The translations under genes were made by a program, and so were the position numbers. Positions 17,548-27,892 of a stretch of DNA of 46,341 nt are shown in pieces. Each line of letters opens with the position of its first letter. Position 1 is the first letter of the stretch. A model generated the notes under the pieces. That model was not told the origin of the DNA and did not search any database. It was given only the letters and a program-made list of their open reading frames with translations. Source of the DNA: Sphingomonas sp. (GTDB lineage: Bacteria > Pseudomonadota > Alphaproteobacteria > Sphingomonadales > Sphingomonadaceae); NCBI GenBank assembly GCA_019747165.1, contig JAIERC010000043.1, forward strand, positions 1 to 46,341, in the 5' to 3' direction.

Positions 17548-18690
17548 TTAGTAATAATCGGGGTTGAACCGTACCTGCTCGGTCGTCACGCGCCCGAACA
17601 TCACGCGATAGACCCAGGTGGTATAGGCAAGCACTAGCGGCAGGAAGATCACCGTCACAATCAGCATGATGAACAAGGTGAGGTGGCTTGACGACGCGTT
17701 CCACGCGGTAAGGCTCGACGCCGGATCGATTGAGCTTGGCAGGATGAACGGGAACATCGACAGGCCAACGGTCGAGATAATGCCGATATTGGCAAGCGAC
17801 GATCCGGCAAAGACGAGCGCGTCGTGCCGCGCGCTGATACCGATCACCGCCAATACTGGCCCGATGAGCCCGAACACTGGTGCGGCCAGCATCCACGGAT
17901 TGGCCGTGAAATTATCCAGCCAGGCGCCCGGGGCGGCGACAGCCTTGATCAGATGCGGGTTGGATGGCCCGCTGGGATCGATCACGCCTTCAAGCCGATA
18001 GCCCATGCCGCCCCAGGCGACAAAGGCGCCGCCTGCGGCAAACAGGATAATCGCCAGCACTGCCGCGAACCGACCGTAAGTGCGCGCACGATCGAGCACT
18101 GGCCCCGCCTCGAGCTTGAGGCTGAGCCAGCCTGCGCCGTGCATGACCAGCATCGCGACCGAAAGCAGCCCGGTCAGCAAGGTGAAGGGCGTGAACAGGC
18201 CGAGCAGGCCGCCCTCGTAGAACGACCGCAAATCGCTATCGAGCCGGAACGGCGCGCCGAGCAGGACATTGCCGACCGCAACGCCGAAGACCAGTGCGGG
18301 CACGAAGCCGCCGACGAACAGCGCCCAGTCCCAGCGGCCCCGCCATTTCGGGTCATCATGCTTTGAGCGATATTTGAACCCGACCGGCCGCAGGATGAGT
18401 GCGGCTAGCACCAGGAACATCGCGAGGTAAAAGCCCGAAAAGCTGACCGCATAGACCAGGGGCCATGCCGCAAAGATCGCCCCGCCGCCCAGGATGAACC
18501 ATACTTGGTTCCCCTCCCAGGTCGCGCCAATCGTATTGATCACCAGCCGGCGTTCCTCGTCATTACGCCCGACAAAGGGCAGCAGCGCGGCAGCGCCCAG
18601 ATCGAACCCATCCGTCAGCGCAAAGCCGATCAGCAGAACGCCCATTAGCGCCCACCAGATGATCCGCATCGTTTCATAATCAAGCGGCAT
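17548..18690 (-). CDS. cydB: Cytochrome d ubiquinol oxidase subunit II
   Basis: MRIIWWALMGVLLIGFALTDGFDLGAAALLPFVGRNDEERRLVINTIGATWEGNQVWFILGGGAIFAAWP. Confidence 0.95.
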   Translation of the reverse strand: MPLDYETMRIIWWALMGVLLIGFALTDGFDLGAAALLPFVGRNDEERRLVINTIGATWEGNQVWFILGGGAIFAAWPLVYAVSFSGFYLAMFLVLAALILRPVGFKYRSKHDDPKWRGRWDWALFVGGFVPALVFGVAVGNVLLGAPFRLDSDLRSFYEGGLLGLFTPFTLLTGLLSVAMLVMHGAGWLSLKLEAGPVLDRARTYGRFAAVLAIILFAAGGAFVAWGGMGYRLEGVIDPSGPSNPHLIKAVAAPGAWLDNFTANPWMLAAPVFGLIGPVLAVIGISARHDALVFAGSSLANIGIISTVGLSMFPFILPSSIDPASSLTAWNASSSHLTLFIMLIVTVIFLPLVLAYTTWVYRVMFGRVTTEQVRFNPDYY

Positions 18691-18716
18691 GGTCTGTCTC
18701 CGGTTCGATCAGGCGG

Positions 18717-20306
18717 TTATTCGGCGGGCACGGCAAATGCCGGGCTCGTGGCTGGGGCGGGTGGCACGGCGTCGTGACGGGGGTGCCACGGCGTATAGGT
18801 TTCCGGGCCCTTCTTGATCATCGCCAGCATCAGCCGAACCTCGATCACCGCGAGCGTGCCGTAAAGCAGCGTAAAGCCGATGATGGTCGTCCAGATGGCC
18901 GGGACGCTGAGGCTCGACGCGCCGAGGAAGGTCGGCAGCACGCCGTCAACTGCCCAGGGCTGGCGACCGATTTCGGCAACCATCCAGCCAAACTCCGCCG
19001 CAAGCCAGGGCAGCGGCATGATGAGCACCGCGATACGCAGGAACCATTTGCGGTCGAAACGGCGGCTATTGGCAAAATACACCGCGGCACCAAAGAAGGC
19101 GATGAAGAAGAAGCCCAGTCCGGCCATCCCGCGGAACAGCCAGAACAGCACCGGCACGTTCGGCACTGTCGACCACGCCGCCTTGTCGATCGCGGTCGTA
19201 TCGGCCGTGCGCGGATCGGCGACATAGCGCTTCAGCAGCATGGCATACCCAAGATCACCCTTGTTGCGCTCGAACGCTTCGCGGGCAACTGTGTCCTTCG
19301 GATTGAGCTTCAGCCGCTCGACCGCGTCATAGGCTGGCAGGCCGTTCACGATACGCTCCTTGGCGCGGGCGACCAGCGGGAAGATGCCTTCGACCTGACC
19401 GGTCAGACTGCGCGTGCCGATGATCCCGAGCACATAGGGGATCTTGACCTGATAGAGCGTCTCGCGTCCCGAATTGGACGGCAGGCCGAACACGGCGATG
19501 CCCGCCGGCGCGGGCTCGGTGTGCCATTCGGCCTCGATCGAGGCGAGCTTCATTTTCTGGTTGTCGGTCAGCGCGTAACCGCTTTCGTCACCCAGCACGA
19601 CGACCGACAGCGACGAGGCGAGTCCAAAGGCAGCCGCGACCACGAAGCTGCGCTTCGCGAATTCGAGATGACGGCCTTTGAGCAGATAAAAAGCCGACAC
19701 GCCGAGCACGAAAACCGACGCCGTGACGTAACCGGCGCTCACTGTGTGAACGAACTTGGCCCGGGCAACAGGATTAAAGAGGACCGCGCCGAAATCCGTG
19801 ACTTCCATCCGCATGGTGATCGGATTGAACACCGACCCCACCGGGTTCTGCATCCAGCCATTGGCGATCAGGATCCACAGCGCCGACAAGTTCGATCCGA
19901 GCGCGACCATGAACGTCGTGAACAGGTGCTGGCGCTTGGTAAGTTTTTCCCAGCCGAAGAACATCACGCCGATGAAGGTCGCTTCGAGGAAGAAGGCCAT
20001 CAGCCCTTCGATCGCCAGCGGCGCACCGAAAATATCGCCGACATATTGCGAGAAATAGGACCAGTTGGTGCCGAATTCGAATTCCATCGTCAGCCCGGTG
20101 GCCACACCCAGAACGAAATTGATGCCAAACAGCTTGGCCCAGAAGCGCGTGATGTCGCGCCAGATCGGGCGATCGGTCATCACATAGATGCTTTCCATGA
20201 TGACGAGGATGAACGACAGCCCAAGCGTGAGCGGCACAAACAGAAAATGGTACATCGCGGTAAGCGCGAACTGGAGCCTCGATAGCTCAACAACAGCCAT
20301 GTCCAT
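18717..20306 (-). CDS. cydA: Cytochrome d ubiquinol oxidase subunit I
   Basis: LSRLQFALTAMYHFLFVPLTLGLSFILVIMES...RDITRFWAKLFGINFVLGVATGLTMEFEFGTNW; start set at ATG 20306 (ORF track begins at 20381). Confidence 0.95.
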   Translation of the reverse strand: MDMAVVELSRLQFALTAMYHFLFVPLTLGLSFILVIMESIYVMTDRPIWRDITRFWAKLFGINFVLGVATGLTMEFEFGTNWSYFSQYVGDIFGAPLAIEGLMAFFLEATFIGVMFFGWEKLTKRQHLFTTFMVALGSNLSALWILIANGWMQNPVGSVFNPITMRMEVTDFGAVLFNPVARAKFVHTVSAGYVTASVFVLGVSAFYLLKGRHLEFAKRSFVVAAAFGLASSLSVVVLGDESGYALTDNQKMKLASIEAEWHTEPAPAGIAVFGLPSNSGRETLYQVKIPYVLGIIGTRSLTGQVEGIFPLVARAKERIVNGLPAYDAVERLKLNPKDTVAREAFERNKGDLGYAMLLKRYVADPRTADTTAIDKAAWSTVPNVPVLFWLFRGMAGLGFFFIAFFGAAVYFANSRRFDRKWFLRIAVLIMPLPWLAAEFGWMVAEIGRQPWAVDGVLPTFLGASSLSVPAIWTTIIGFTLLYGTLAVIEVRLMLAMIKKGPETYTPWHPRHDAVPPAPATSPAFAVPAE

Positions 20307-20381
20307 GGTCGATTCCTTCGCTGCATTGGCGTCTGACGCGTGGTCGGATGGAATCACGCTTGGCGCCTTGACCAATATCAA

Positions 20382-20406
20382 TTACTCAATACGCAATGAT
20401 GAGTAA
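20382..20406. promoter_or_regulatory. Dyad in the cydA/cydD divergent region
   Basis: TTACTCA-N11-TGAGTAA perfect inverted repeat across the cydD start; contains ATTAC...GCAAT resembling the other island motifs. Confidence 0.45.
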
Positions 20407-21934
20407 ACAAAAAATTGCGGGGCTGATCTGGCTGGTCGACGTGGCGGGGGCTGCCCTGTTCGCGTGGGGGCTCGCAGCCGCCGTTGCTGCGCTGGCACAG
20501 GGCGATGCATGGCCGCTGATCGCGCCGGGTGCCATGATCGGCGGCGGGCTGGTGCGTGCCGCAGCATCGTGGCTGGTGCAGGCAATGGCGGTGGACGGCG
20601 CGCAGGTGACGTCGATGCACTTGCGCCACATGATGACACAGCGGCTCTTTACGATGCCGCTCTCAGCCGGTCCGCTGATCGGCGAAGCCGCGGTAGTGGC
20701 GATCGATCACCCGGCCACCATCGAGCACTATGAAGCACGCTTCGTCCCGGCCCGCATGGCCGCTGCGGCGGTGCCGCTGGCGGTGCTCGCCATCGTTGCC
20801 TTTGCCAGTCTGATCGCCGCTGGCATTCTGCTGGCAACGCTCATCCCGTTCGCATTCGGGATGATTCTGGCGGGCTCGCTGGCGCGCGGCGCTTCGGAAC
20901 GGCAGCTTGCGGCGCTGGGGCAATTGTCGGGCCTGTTCGTCGATCGCGTGCGAACACTGCCGATCATTCGCCATTTTGGGGCCGAGGAGCGGATTGCGCG
21001 GCAGGTCGCCGCCGCCACGCGCGATGTCGCCGATCGCACGATCACCGTCCTGCGCGCCGCTTTTCTCTCAAGCGCAATCATGGAGTTTTTTGCCGCGTTG
21101 TCGGTCGCGCTGGTTGCGGTTTATTGCGGGTTCAGTCTGCTCGGCCTGCTGCCCTTCCCGGATCCCGAAAGCCTGACACTGCGCGAGGCATTTTTTGCTC
21201 TGGCAATGGCCCCTGAATTCTACCTGCCGATGCGGCGGCTGGCAGCGGCCTACCACGAAAAGCAGCTCGGCGAAGCAGCGATGGCGCAAATCGAGCCGAT
21301 GCTCGCGACTGACCTACCGAGGCCGCCAGAGGCACCCTATGCAGGCGCAGTGGCGAGCGCTTTGACGATTGCGTGGCCGGGGCGCGAGATCGGCCCCGTC
21401 GACTTCGCGGTCGGTCGCTGCGGCATGATCGCGCTCACCGGGCCAACCGGGAGCGGCAAGACGAGCGTGCTGGCGGCGATTGCCGGACAGATCATCCCGA
21501 CCGCTGGGTCGATCACGCCGATCAGGCCCGCCGACATTGCCTGGGCCGCGCAGCATCCACTGCTCCTGCCCGGCAGTCTGCGCGACAATCTTGCGCTTGC
21601 TCAGCCAATGGCCAGCGATGCCGATATCCTGCAGATCGTCGAGCAGGTGGGGCTGGGACCGTTGCTGGCCGGGCGCCCGGATGGATTGAACCTGCCGGTC
21701 GATCATCGCGGCTCGGGCCTGTCGGGCGGTGAGCGTCGCCGGATCGGGCTGGCGCGCGCGCTGTTATCGGGCCGGCCAATGATGCTGTGTGACGAGCCGA
21801 CCGCCGATTTGGACGCCGCCAGTGCAGCCGCGATCATTGCGCTGCTGTGCGCCGTCGCGCGCGACCGGGCGATCATCGTCGCGACCCATGATGCGCGCCT
21901 CGTCGCTGCCGCCGGCGCTGTGGTTCGGCTGTGA
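20396..21934 (+). CDS. cydD: ABC transporter CydD (cytochrome bd assembly)
   Basis: TM region, Walker A ALTGPTGSGKTSVLAAIAG, signature LSGGERRRIGLARALLSG, Walker B MMLCDEPTADLD. Confidence 0.85.
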   Translation: MMSKQKIAGLIWLVDVAGAALFAWGLAAAVAALAQGDAWPLIAPGAMIGGGLVRAAASWLVQAMAVDGAQVTSMHLRHMMTQRLFTMPLSAGPLIGEAAVVAIDHPATIEHYEARFVPARMAAAAVPLAVLAIVAFASLIAAGILLATLIPFAFGMILAGSLARGASERQLAALGQLSGLFVDRVRTLPIIRHFGAEERIARQVAAATRDVADRTITVLRAAFLSSAIMEFFAALSVALVAVYCGFSLLGLLPFPDPESLTLREAFFALAMAPEFYLPMRRLAAAYHEKQLGEAAMAQIEPMLATDLPRPPEAPYAGAVASALTIAWPGREIGPVDFAVGRCGMIALTGPTGSGKTSVLAAIAGQIIPTAGSITPIRPADIAWAAQHPLLLPGSLRDNLALAQPMASDADILQIVEQVGLGPLLAGRPDGLNLPVDHRGSGLSGGERRRIGLARALLSGRPMMLCDEPTADLDAASAAAIIALLCAVARDRAIIVATHDARLVAAAGAVVRL

Positions 21935-23568
21935 GCCGCCCGTCGGACCCGATTGCGTTTGGCACCAGCGAACGCGTGACGCTGCGCTGGGCGCTGGTCT
22001 GCGCGGTGCTTGCCGGGATCTCGTCAATCCTGTTGCTGGCGCTGTCGGGCTGGTTCTTGACGGCAGCAGCGGTTGCTGGTGCGGCGGGCAGCGCGGCGGT
22101 GCTTGCGTTCAACTATCTGCTGCCGAGTGCCGCCATTCGCGGTCTCGCGATCCTGCGTACCGGCACGCGGTACGGCGAACGCCTGCTGGCGCACCGCGCA
22201 GCGTTGATCGGGATGGCGGGGCTGCGGGCGCAGCTCTTCGCCAAGCTTGCCGCGCAGGACAGCCGCGTGGCCGATGACGTATCGGGCGGCGATGCAAGTG
22301 CCCGCCTGATTAGCGACATCGCCGCGCTTGAAGATCTGGTGGTTCGTCGGCCGACGCGCCCGGCCAGCCTGATCGCGGCGCTGCTTGCGGTTGGCCTGAC
22401 GCTGTTTGCCGGCTGGGTGTCGGCGTTCATCTTGGCGCTGATGCTCGCGGCATTGCCGGCACTGCTGGCGCTGGCAGGCAGGCGATTAACGGCCGCCCCC
22501 GCGCGGGATGCCGCCGATGCGCTAGGAGAGTTGCGTACGGGCTTTGTCGATTTCGCGGCGGCGCGGGCGGAGATAATTGCCTATGGCCTTGTCGATCGCG
22601 TCATGGCCGAGCTTGAGCGGCCCGCGCACCGCCTTGATCATGCAAGGGCGCGCCTGCATCGCGGCGAGGGCGCGATTGCCGGGTTGATGCTGGTTTACGG
22701 CGTGGTGAGTGCTGCGCTGGTGCTGATCCTTGCCGAAGGATCTGCGGCGGGTATTGCCTTGGCGTTGCTTGCCGGGACCGCGTCGGTCGAGGCGATGGCT
22801 GCGCTGGCGCGGACCGCCTTCCGGCAAGCGAGCGTCGATGAATCGCTGGCACGACTGGCGACGCTGATTGCCCTGCCAGTGCCACCGACTGCGCCGACTC
22901 CAAACGCGGTTGCGGCCGCGGCACTCTCGCTTGGGTCGGTGCAATGCCCGCCCGGCGCAAGGATAGCGATCACCGGGGTGTCGGGATCGGGCAAGACCCG
23001 TCTGATCGCTGCGCTCGCCGGTATCCGGCCCGCCATTCACGCGCTTGCCGTGGATGGCGTGGCGGTGGCTGCGTGCACGCCCGATCAGCTTCGCCGCCAG
23101 TTCGCGCTGGCGCCACAGGATGCGATGCTGATTGCAGGGACGATTGCCGACAATCTCCGCCTGGCGCGGGCGCGCGTTACGACGGATCAGATGCACGCAG
23201 CCTTGGCGGTCGCCTGTCTTGACGACCGGATCACGGCGATGGCTGAAGGGATCGAGACGCGGATCGGCGAAGATGGCGGCACGCTATCGGGCGGCGAGCG
23301 CAAGCGGCTTTCGCTCGCCCGCGCATTGCTCGCCGAACGCCCGTGGCTGATCCTCGACGAGCCGACCGAGGGCCTTGATGCCGCGACGGAAGCCGAACTG
23401 GTCGAGCGCCTTGGTCGCTGGCTCGATACGACCGGCACCGGCCTGATCCTGGTATCGCATCGCCGGACCCCGCTGATGCTTGCCCAGCGCCACATTCCGA
23501 TCGCAGAGATTGCCAGCACTTCACCAACACCTTCAGCACGGCGAGCAATCACAGACACGATTACATAA
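21931..23568 (+). CDS. cydC: ABC transporter CydC (cytochrome bd assembly)
   Basis: Walker A ITGVSGSGKTRLIAALAG, LSGGERKRLSLARALLAERPWLILDEPTEGLD; overlaps cydD by 4 nt. Confidence 0.85.
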   Translation: MSRPSDPIAFGTSERVTLRWALVCAVLAGISSILLLALSGWFLTAAAVAGAAGSAAVLAFNYLLPSAAIRGLAILRTGTRYGERLLAHRAALIGMAGLRAQLFAKLAAQDSRVADDVSGGDASARLISDIAALEDLVVRRPTRPASLIAALLAVGLTLFAGWVSAFILALMLAALPALLALAGRRLTAAPARDAADALGELRTGFVDFAAARAEIIAYGLVDRVMAELERPAHRLDHARARLHRGEGAIAGLMLVYGVVSAALVLILAEGSAAGIALALLAGTASVEAMAALARTAFRQASVDESLARLATLIALPVPPTAPTPNAVAAAALSLGSVQCPPGARIAITGVSGSGKTRLIAALAGIRPAIHALAVDGVAVAACTPDQLRRQFALAPQDAMLIAGTIADNLRLARARVTTDQMHAALAVACLDDRITAMAEGIETRIGEDGGTLSGGERKRLSLARALLAERPWLILDEPTEGLDAATEAELVERLGRWLDTTGTGLILVSHRRTPLMLAQRHIPIAEIASTSPTPSARRAITDTIT

Positions 23569-23580
23569 AGCGATATAATG
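23559..23580. promoter_or_regulatory. Recurrent island motif upstream of peroxiredoxin
   Basis: GATTACATAAAGCGATATAATG; close match to the bottom strand at 37351-37371 with one extra spacer base. Confidence 0.4.
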
Positions 23581-23649
23581 AATTTGTCGTTCAAGCGCGG
23601 CCGGGCTAAAGACAGGGCAACGGCGATCACCGCCGCGAAGGACCAGCCG

Positions 23650-24306
23650 ATGGAAACCGATACCACCACCCGCCCCGCCATGCCGCGCATTGGCGAGCCC
23701 GCCCCCGACTTCAGCGCGAAGACCACGATGGGGCCGCGATCGCTGGCTGATTATCGCGGCAAGTGGCTCGTGCTGTTTTCGCACCCCGCCGATTTCACGC
23801 CTGTCTGCACCACTGAGTTCATCGGCTTTGCCGAGGCATCGGGCGCATTCGAGGCACTGAATTGTGCGCTGCTCGGACTGTCGATCGATTCGGTGCACTC
23901 TCACATCGCCTGGGTCCGCACGATCAAGGAGAAGTTCGGTGTCGATATCACTTTTCCGATTATCGACGATCTGTCGATGCAGATTGCCAGCGCCTATGGC
24001 ATGATCCACCCCGGCGCGTCGGACACTGCCGCTGTTCGTGCAACCTTCATCATCGACCCCACCGGGATTGTGCGCGCGATGGTCTATTATCCGATGTCGA
24101 ATGGTCGATCGGTCGCCGAATTCCTGCGCTTGCTCGAAGCGCTGCAGACGGCCGATGCGAACAAGATCGCGACTCCCGAAGGCTGGCAGCCGGGCGATGA
24201 CGTGATCGTGCCGCCGCCAGCGACCGTTGCCGCGGCCGAAGCGCGCAGTGGCGAGGGCTATGACTATGTCGACTGGTTCTTCAGCAAGCGGTCGCTGGCT
24301 GCCTGA
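23650..24306 (+). CDS. Peroxiredoxin (Prx6/AhpC-TSA family)
   Basis: PRIGEPAPDFSAKTTMGPRSLADYRGKWLVLFSHPADFTPVCTTEF. Confidence 0.9.
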   Translation: METDTTTRPAMPRIGEPAPDFSAKTTMGPRSLADYRGKWLVLFSHPADFTPVCTTEFIGFAEASGAFEALNCALLGLSIDSVHSHIAWVRTIKEKFGVDITFPIIDDLSMQIASAYGMIHPGASDTAAVRATFIIDPTGIVRAMVYYPMSNGRSVAEFLRLLEALQTADANKIATPEGWQPGDDVIVPPPATVAAAEARSGEGYDYVDWFFSKRSLAA

Positions 24307-24313
24307 TCATCCC

Positions 24314-24344
24314 GGCGGGACGAAGCATGGGCTGTCGTCCCGCC
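24314..24344. terminator. Stem-loop after the peroxiredoxin gene
   Basis: GGCGGGACGA-N11-TCGTCCCGCC perfect 10-bp stem 8 nt after the stop; no clear U tract. Confidence 0.5.
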
Positions 24345-24393
24345 ATGGGCATTGCTAAACGCTCGCACCAGACGCGCAACTGAGGGGGCGACG

Positions 24394-25233
24394 ATGACAG
24401 CAGGCGAAAATCCGACAAGCGACGATTGGGCAGGCGCGCGGGGTGAGAAATGGCTGGCGCAGCTCGACCGGATGGAAGCGATGCTTGCCCCCGTCGATGC
24501 CCCGCTGATCGCGGCGCTGGCGCCAGCCGGGGCGCGGCGGCTTGCCGACCTCGCCTGTGGTGGCGGCGGGACGACGCTGGCACTAGCGGCAGCGACTGAC
24601 CCAGGCGCGGCAGTATTTGGTTATGATATTTCGCCCGCTCTGGTGGCTTTCGCTGCCAAGCGCGCGCAGGCGCATGTTCCGCGCCCGATCTTTGCGGTCG
24701 GCGACAGTGCATCGCTCGCCGTCGACGCCCCGTTCGACCGGATTGTATCGCGCTTCGGCACGATGTTCTTTGCCGATCCCGCCGCTGCCTTTGCCAATAT
24801 CGCGACGCTGCTGGCACCCGGCGGGCGCTTTGCCTTTGCCGTCTGGGGGCCGCCCGCGGACAACGGGTGGATGGGGATGATCCGCGATGTGGTCGCCGAG
24901 CTGATTGAACTGCCGCCCCCTTTGCCCGATGCGCCGGGGCCGATGCGCTACGGCGATGTCGATCGGCTGCTTGGGCTGCTCGACGCGGCCGGCTTACGCG
25001 ATCTGGCTGTGACCGACTGGCAGCATAAGCTCGGCATTGGCGGCAATCTTGCGCCGGCCGATGCTGCTCGGTTCGCGATTGAGAGCATGTCCGTCGCCCA
25101 GGCGCTCGCCGCCGAGGGGCCAGCGATGGTGGCGGCGGCAACTGCGCTGCTGGAACAGCGGTTTGTGCTGCATTGGTCCGATGGTGCCGTGCGGCTGCCA
25201 GCGCGCGTGCATCTGGTTCACGGCACGCGCTGA
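24394..25233 (+). CDS. Class I SAM-dependent methyltransferase
   Basis: LADLACGGGGTTLALAAATDPGAAVFGYDISPALVAFA; DRIVSRFGTMFFADPAAAFANIATLLAPGGRFAFAVWG. Confidence 0.8.
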   Translation: MTAGENPTSDDWAGARGEKWLAQLDRMEAMLAPVDAPLIAALAPAGARRLADLACGGGGTTLALAAATDPGAAVFGYDISPALVAFAAKRAQAHVPRPIFAVGDSASLAVDAPFDRIVSRFGTMFFADPAAAFANIATLLAPGGRFAFAVWGPPADNGWMGMIRDVVAELIELPPPLPDAPGPMRYGDVDRLLGLLDAAGLRDLAVTDWQHKLGIGGNLAPADAARFAIESMSVAQALAAEGPAMVAAATALLEQRFVLHWSDGAVRLPARVHLVHGTR

Positions 25234-25293
25234 GCACCCGATAATCGCCTTTGCCACTTGCACTGCGGCACGGTGCACCCCAGATATAACGTC

Positions 25294-25314
25294 GATTACA
25301 CATAACGAGTAATC
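25294..25314. promoter_or_regulatory. Perfect dyad GATTAC-N9-GTAATC upstream of the Rieske gene
   Basis: gattac acataacga gtaatc. Confidence 0.6.
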
Positions 25315-25393
25315 TAAGACGATCGAGCCGTCAGGGCTCCTTAGATATATCGGCGACCGCTTGCCGCTGACCAACGCAACAATGGGCCATCAC

Positions 25394-25948
25394 ATGACAG
25401 ACATTGTTCTGGGCGCGCCACATGCCGACGATGAACGTCGCCGGGATTTTATTGGCATCGCTGCGGGCAGCTTTGCGGCGATCGGGGCCGGCGCCGCCGT
25501 CTGGCCGCTCGTCAACCAGATGAACCCGTCTGCCGACGTGCTGGCGGTGGCCAGTACCGACGTCGATCTTGTCGGTATTGAGCCGGGGCAGGCGATCGTT
25601 GCCGTCTGGCGCGGCCAGCCGGTTTTCGTGCGCAATTTGACGGCTGCTGAACAGGCGTCGGCCAATGCGTTCCCCACCGCCCAGTTGCGCGACCCACAAA
25701 CGCTGGCCGAGCGCACCAAGTCGGGCCACGCCAATTGGCTGGTCACGATTGGCGTCTGCACGCATCTTGGCTGCATTCCGCTTGGTGGTAAGGAAGGCGA
25801 AATGAAGGGCGATGCCGGGGGCTATTATTATCCGTGCCACGGATCGACCTATGATACCGCAGGCCGCATTCGACATGGCCCGGCCCCCCGTAATCTGGAC
25901 CTGCCGCCCTATAGTTTCACCACGCCCAACCAGATCACCATCGGTTGA
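25394..25948 (+). CDS. Rieske iron-sulfur subunit (ubiquinol-cytochrome c reductase type), orphan
   Basis: GVCTHLGCIPLG and GGYYYPCHGSTYDTAGRIRHGPAPRNLDLPPY; no cytochrome b or c1 gene adjacent. Confidence 0.88.
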   Translation: MTDIVLGAPHADDERRRDFIGIAAGSFAAIGAGAAVWPLVNQMNPSADVLAVASTDVDLVGIEPGQAIVAVWRGQPVFVRNLTAAEQASANAFPTAQLRDPQTLAERTKSGHANWLVTIGVCTHLGCIPLGGKEGEMKGDAGGYYYPCHGSTYDTAGRIRHGPAPRNLDLPPYSFTTPNQITIG

Positions 25949-25970
25949 GCGGCCTGAACTCAATCGTGCA

Positions 25971-26330
25971 TCATTGCGCGGGCGTGTCGCGCGCGGTGAC
26001 CTGGTCGACGGCCTCGAGCGCTTTGGCGGCGTACATCACAGATGGCCCGGCGCCCATGTAAACCGCCATAGCCAGCGCTTCGGCAACTTCGGCACGCGAT
26101 GCGCCTGCCTTCAACGCGCCTTCGGCATGATAGGCAATACACGGGTCGCACCGCACCGCCACGCTGATCGCCAGCGCAACCAGTTCCTTGGTCTCGCCGT
26201 CCAGCGCATCTCCCGCATGCGCCGCGCGCGCCATCTCGGAAAAGGCCTTCATCACTTCGGGTGAGGCGGTGCGCAGATCGCGAACGGCGCCGTTCATATT
26301 GCCCATCAGAGCAAGCCAATCTTCAACCAT
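25971..26330 (-). CDS. Carboxymuconolactone decarboxylase/AhpD-like protein
   Basis: DGETKELVALAISVAVRCDPCIAYHAEGALKAGASRAEVAEALAMAVYMGAGPS. Confidence 0.85.
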   Translation of the reverse strand: MVEDWLALMGNMNGAVRDLRTASPEVMKAFSEMARAAHAGDALDGETKELVALAISVAVRCDPCIAYHAEGALKAGASRAEVAEALAMAVYMGAGPSVMYAAKALEAVDQVTARDTPAQ

Positions 26331-26408
26331 GTCCGGATCCTGTCATCAGTGGCTATTGTCGGGCATTAACCGTTGAGACCGGCTTTTGGGGGCAAGGATC
26401 GGCCCGCC

Positions 26409-27675
26409 TCACTCCATCCCCGCAATCGCGCGCAGGCGGTGCTGCGCTACGAGCAGCTGCCCACTCGCTGCGGCGCGCGCTGCCTGCGCATCGATGGCTT
26501 CACGTTCGGCGTCGAGCTGCGCGAGCAAGGGCTTGGCTCCGGCTTTGACTTCAAGTGCGGTACCGCGCAGCGCGGCTTCGCTTGCGCCTAACCGCGCGTC
26601 GCTGGCCAACAGCACGGCACGCGCGGCGGTGACGGCTTCGAACGCGACGATGGCCTGCTGCTCGACGGTGAGGCGGGCGTTCGCCGCGTCAGCTTGGGCT
26701 GCGCGCAGATCGGCGGCTGCCCCTTGCGCCTTCGCACCGATGCGACCGCCGCTGAAGAGTGTCCACCGTCCGCGCAGACCAATCGACGCGCTGTCGGCCT
26801 TATACCCTGGAAAGAACTGGTCGCGCACGCTGGCCGCTTCGGCATAGGCGCCGATGCTCGGCAGTCGCTCGGCGCGCACGCCCTGCACCTTGGCTTGCGC
26901 GGCATCGACCTGGCGCGCGGCGGCGAGCAGCATCGGATTGTCCTTCATCGCGAGTGCGACTGCGGCCTCGCGCGATGGCGGGAGGACTGGGGCGGCGGGC
27001 AAATCGGCGTCGATCATCACGGGATGACCAGCAAGTGCCGCCAAATGCGCCATGGCCCCGGCATATTGCCCCTGCGCGCGCGCCAGCCCTGCCTCCGACT
27101 CGGCCCGGCGCGCTTCGGCTTGGGCGGTTTCCGTCGAGGTGCCTTCACCGACCTTGAACTTCAGCCGCGCTTGGCGAAGCGCTTCATCGAGCGCGCGATT
27201 AAGCGTGGCATAACGGGCGATCAATTGCCGCGCGGCAACGGCCTGGGTGTAGGCCTGGACAACGCCGACGCGCAGTTCGATCGCCGTCATGCGCAGCTGT
27301 TGGTCGGCCGCGTCCGCGCCGCCGGTTGCCTGCCGGATTGCGGCAGCGGTGCGGCCGCCGGTAAAAAGCGGCAGCTCCACCGTCACGCGCGCCGATCGGG
27401 GCACGACATCGTCGGCCGCCAGCCCAAAAAAGCCCTGCGGATCTATACGACCGACTCCGATCTGCCCATCCAACGCGGCCAGGGGCGATCGTTCGGCGCG
27501 CGCCTGATCAACCCCGGCACGCGCCGAATCGGCGCTTGCGCGCGCAGCCTCCAGCGCAGGCGACCGCGCCAGTGCCTCGGCAATGACGGTGTCGAGACTT
27601 TGGGCCGATGCCGGGGCAGCCTGCGCGACCAGCGCCGCGCTTGCGAGCAGCAACAGAGCAAGGCGGTGTGGCATG
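26409..27675 (-). CDS. TolC-family outer membrane efflux protein
   Basis: Signal peptide MPHRLALLLLASAALVAQAAPASAQ; TolC repeats (LDTVIAEALARSPALEAARASADSARAGVDQARAERSP). Start set at 27675; the ORF track extends upstream without support. Confidence 0.85.
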
Positions 27676-27676
27676 A

Positions 27677-27880
27677 TCAGCGAAACGCCGTTCCGGCACG
27701 CACCCCGAGCGCCTTGAAGATCATGGCGGCCGGGCACCAGCCAGTGATGCTCGCCTGGACCATGTTGGCGCCCGCAAAAAGCGTCAGCGCGATCCACCAG
27801 GGCGAGTAAGTGACGGCAAGCGTAGCGCTGACCAGAATGATGAGGCCGGCAAAGGCAAGCACGGCGCGATCGAGATTCAT
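27677..27880 (-). CDS. DUF2892/YgaP-type two-TM protein
   Basis: MNLDRAVLAFAGLIILVSATLAVTYSPWWIALTLFAGANMVQASITGWCPAAMIFKALGV. Confidence 0.85.
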   Translation of the reverse strand: MNLDRAVLAFAGLIILVSATLAVTYSPWWIALTLFAGANMVQASITGWCPAAMIFKALGVRAGTAFR

Positions 27881-27892
27881 CGTCGTTTTCCT

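Noticed and set aside
18774-20285. 503-aa plus-strand ORF
   Set aside because: Antisense to cydA; extreme Arg/Glu/His composition typical of shadow ORFs
24281-25303. 340-aa minus-strand ORF
   Set aside because: Antisense to the SAM methyltransferase; Arg/Ala/Pro-rich
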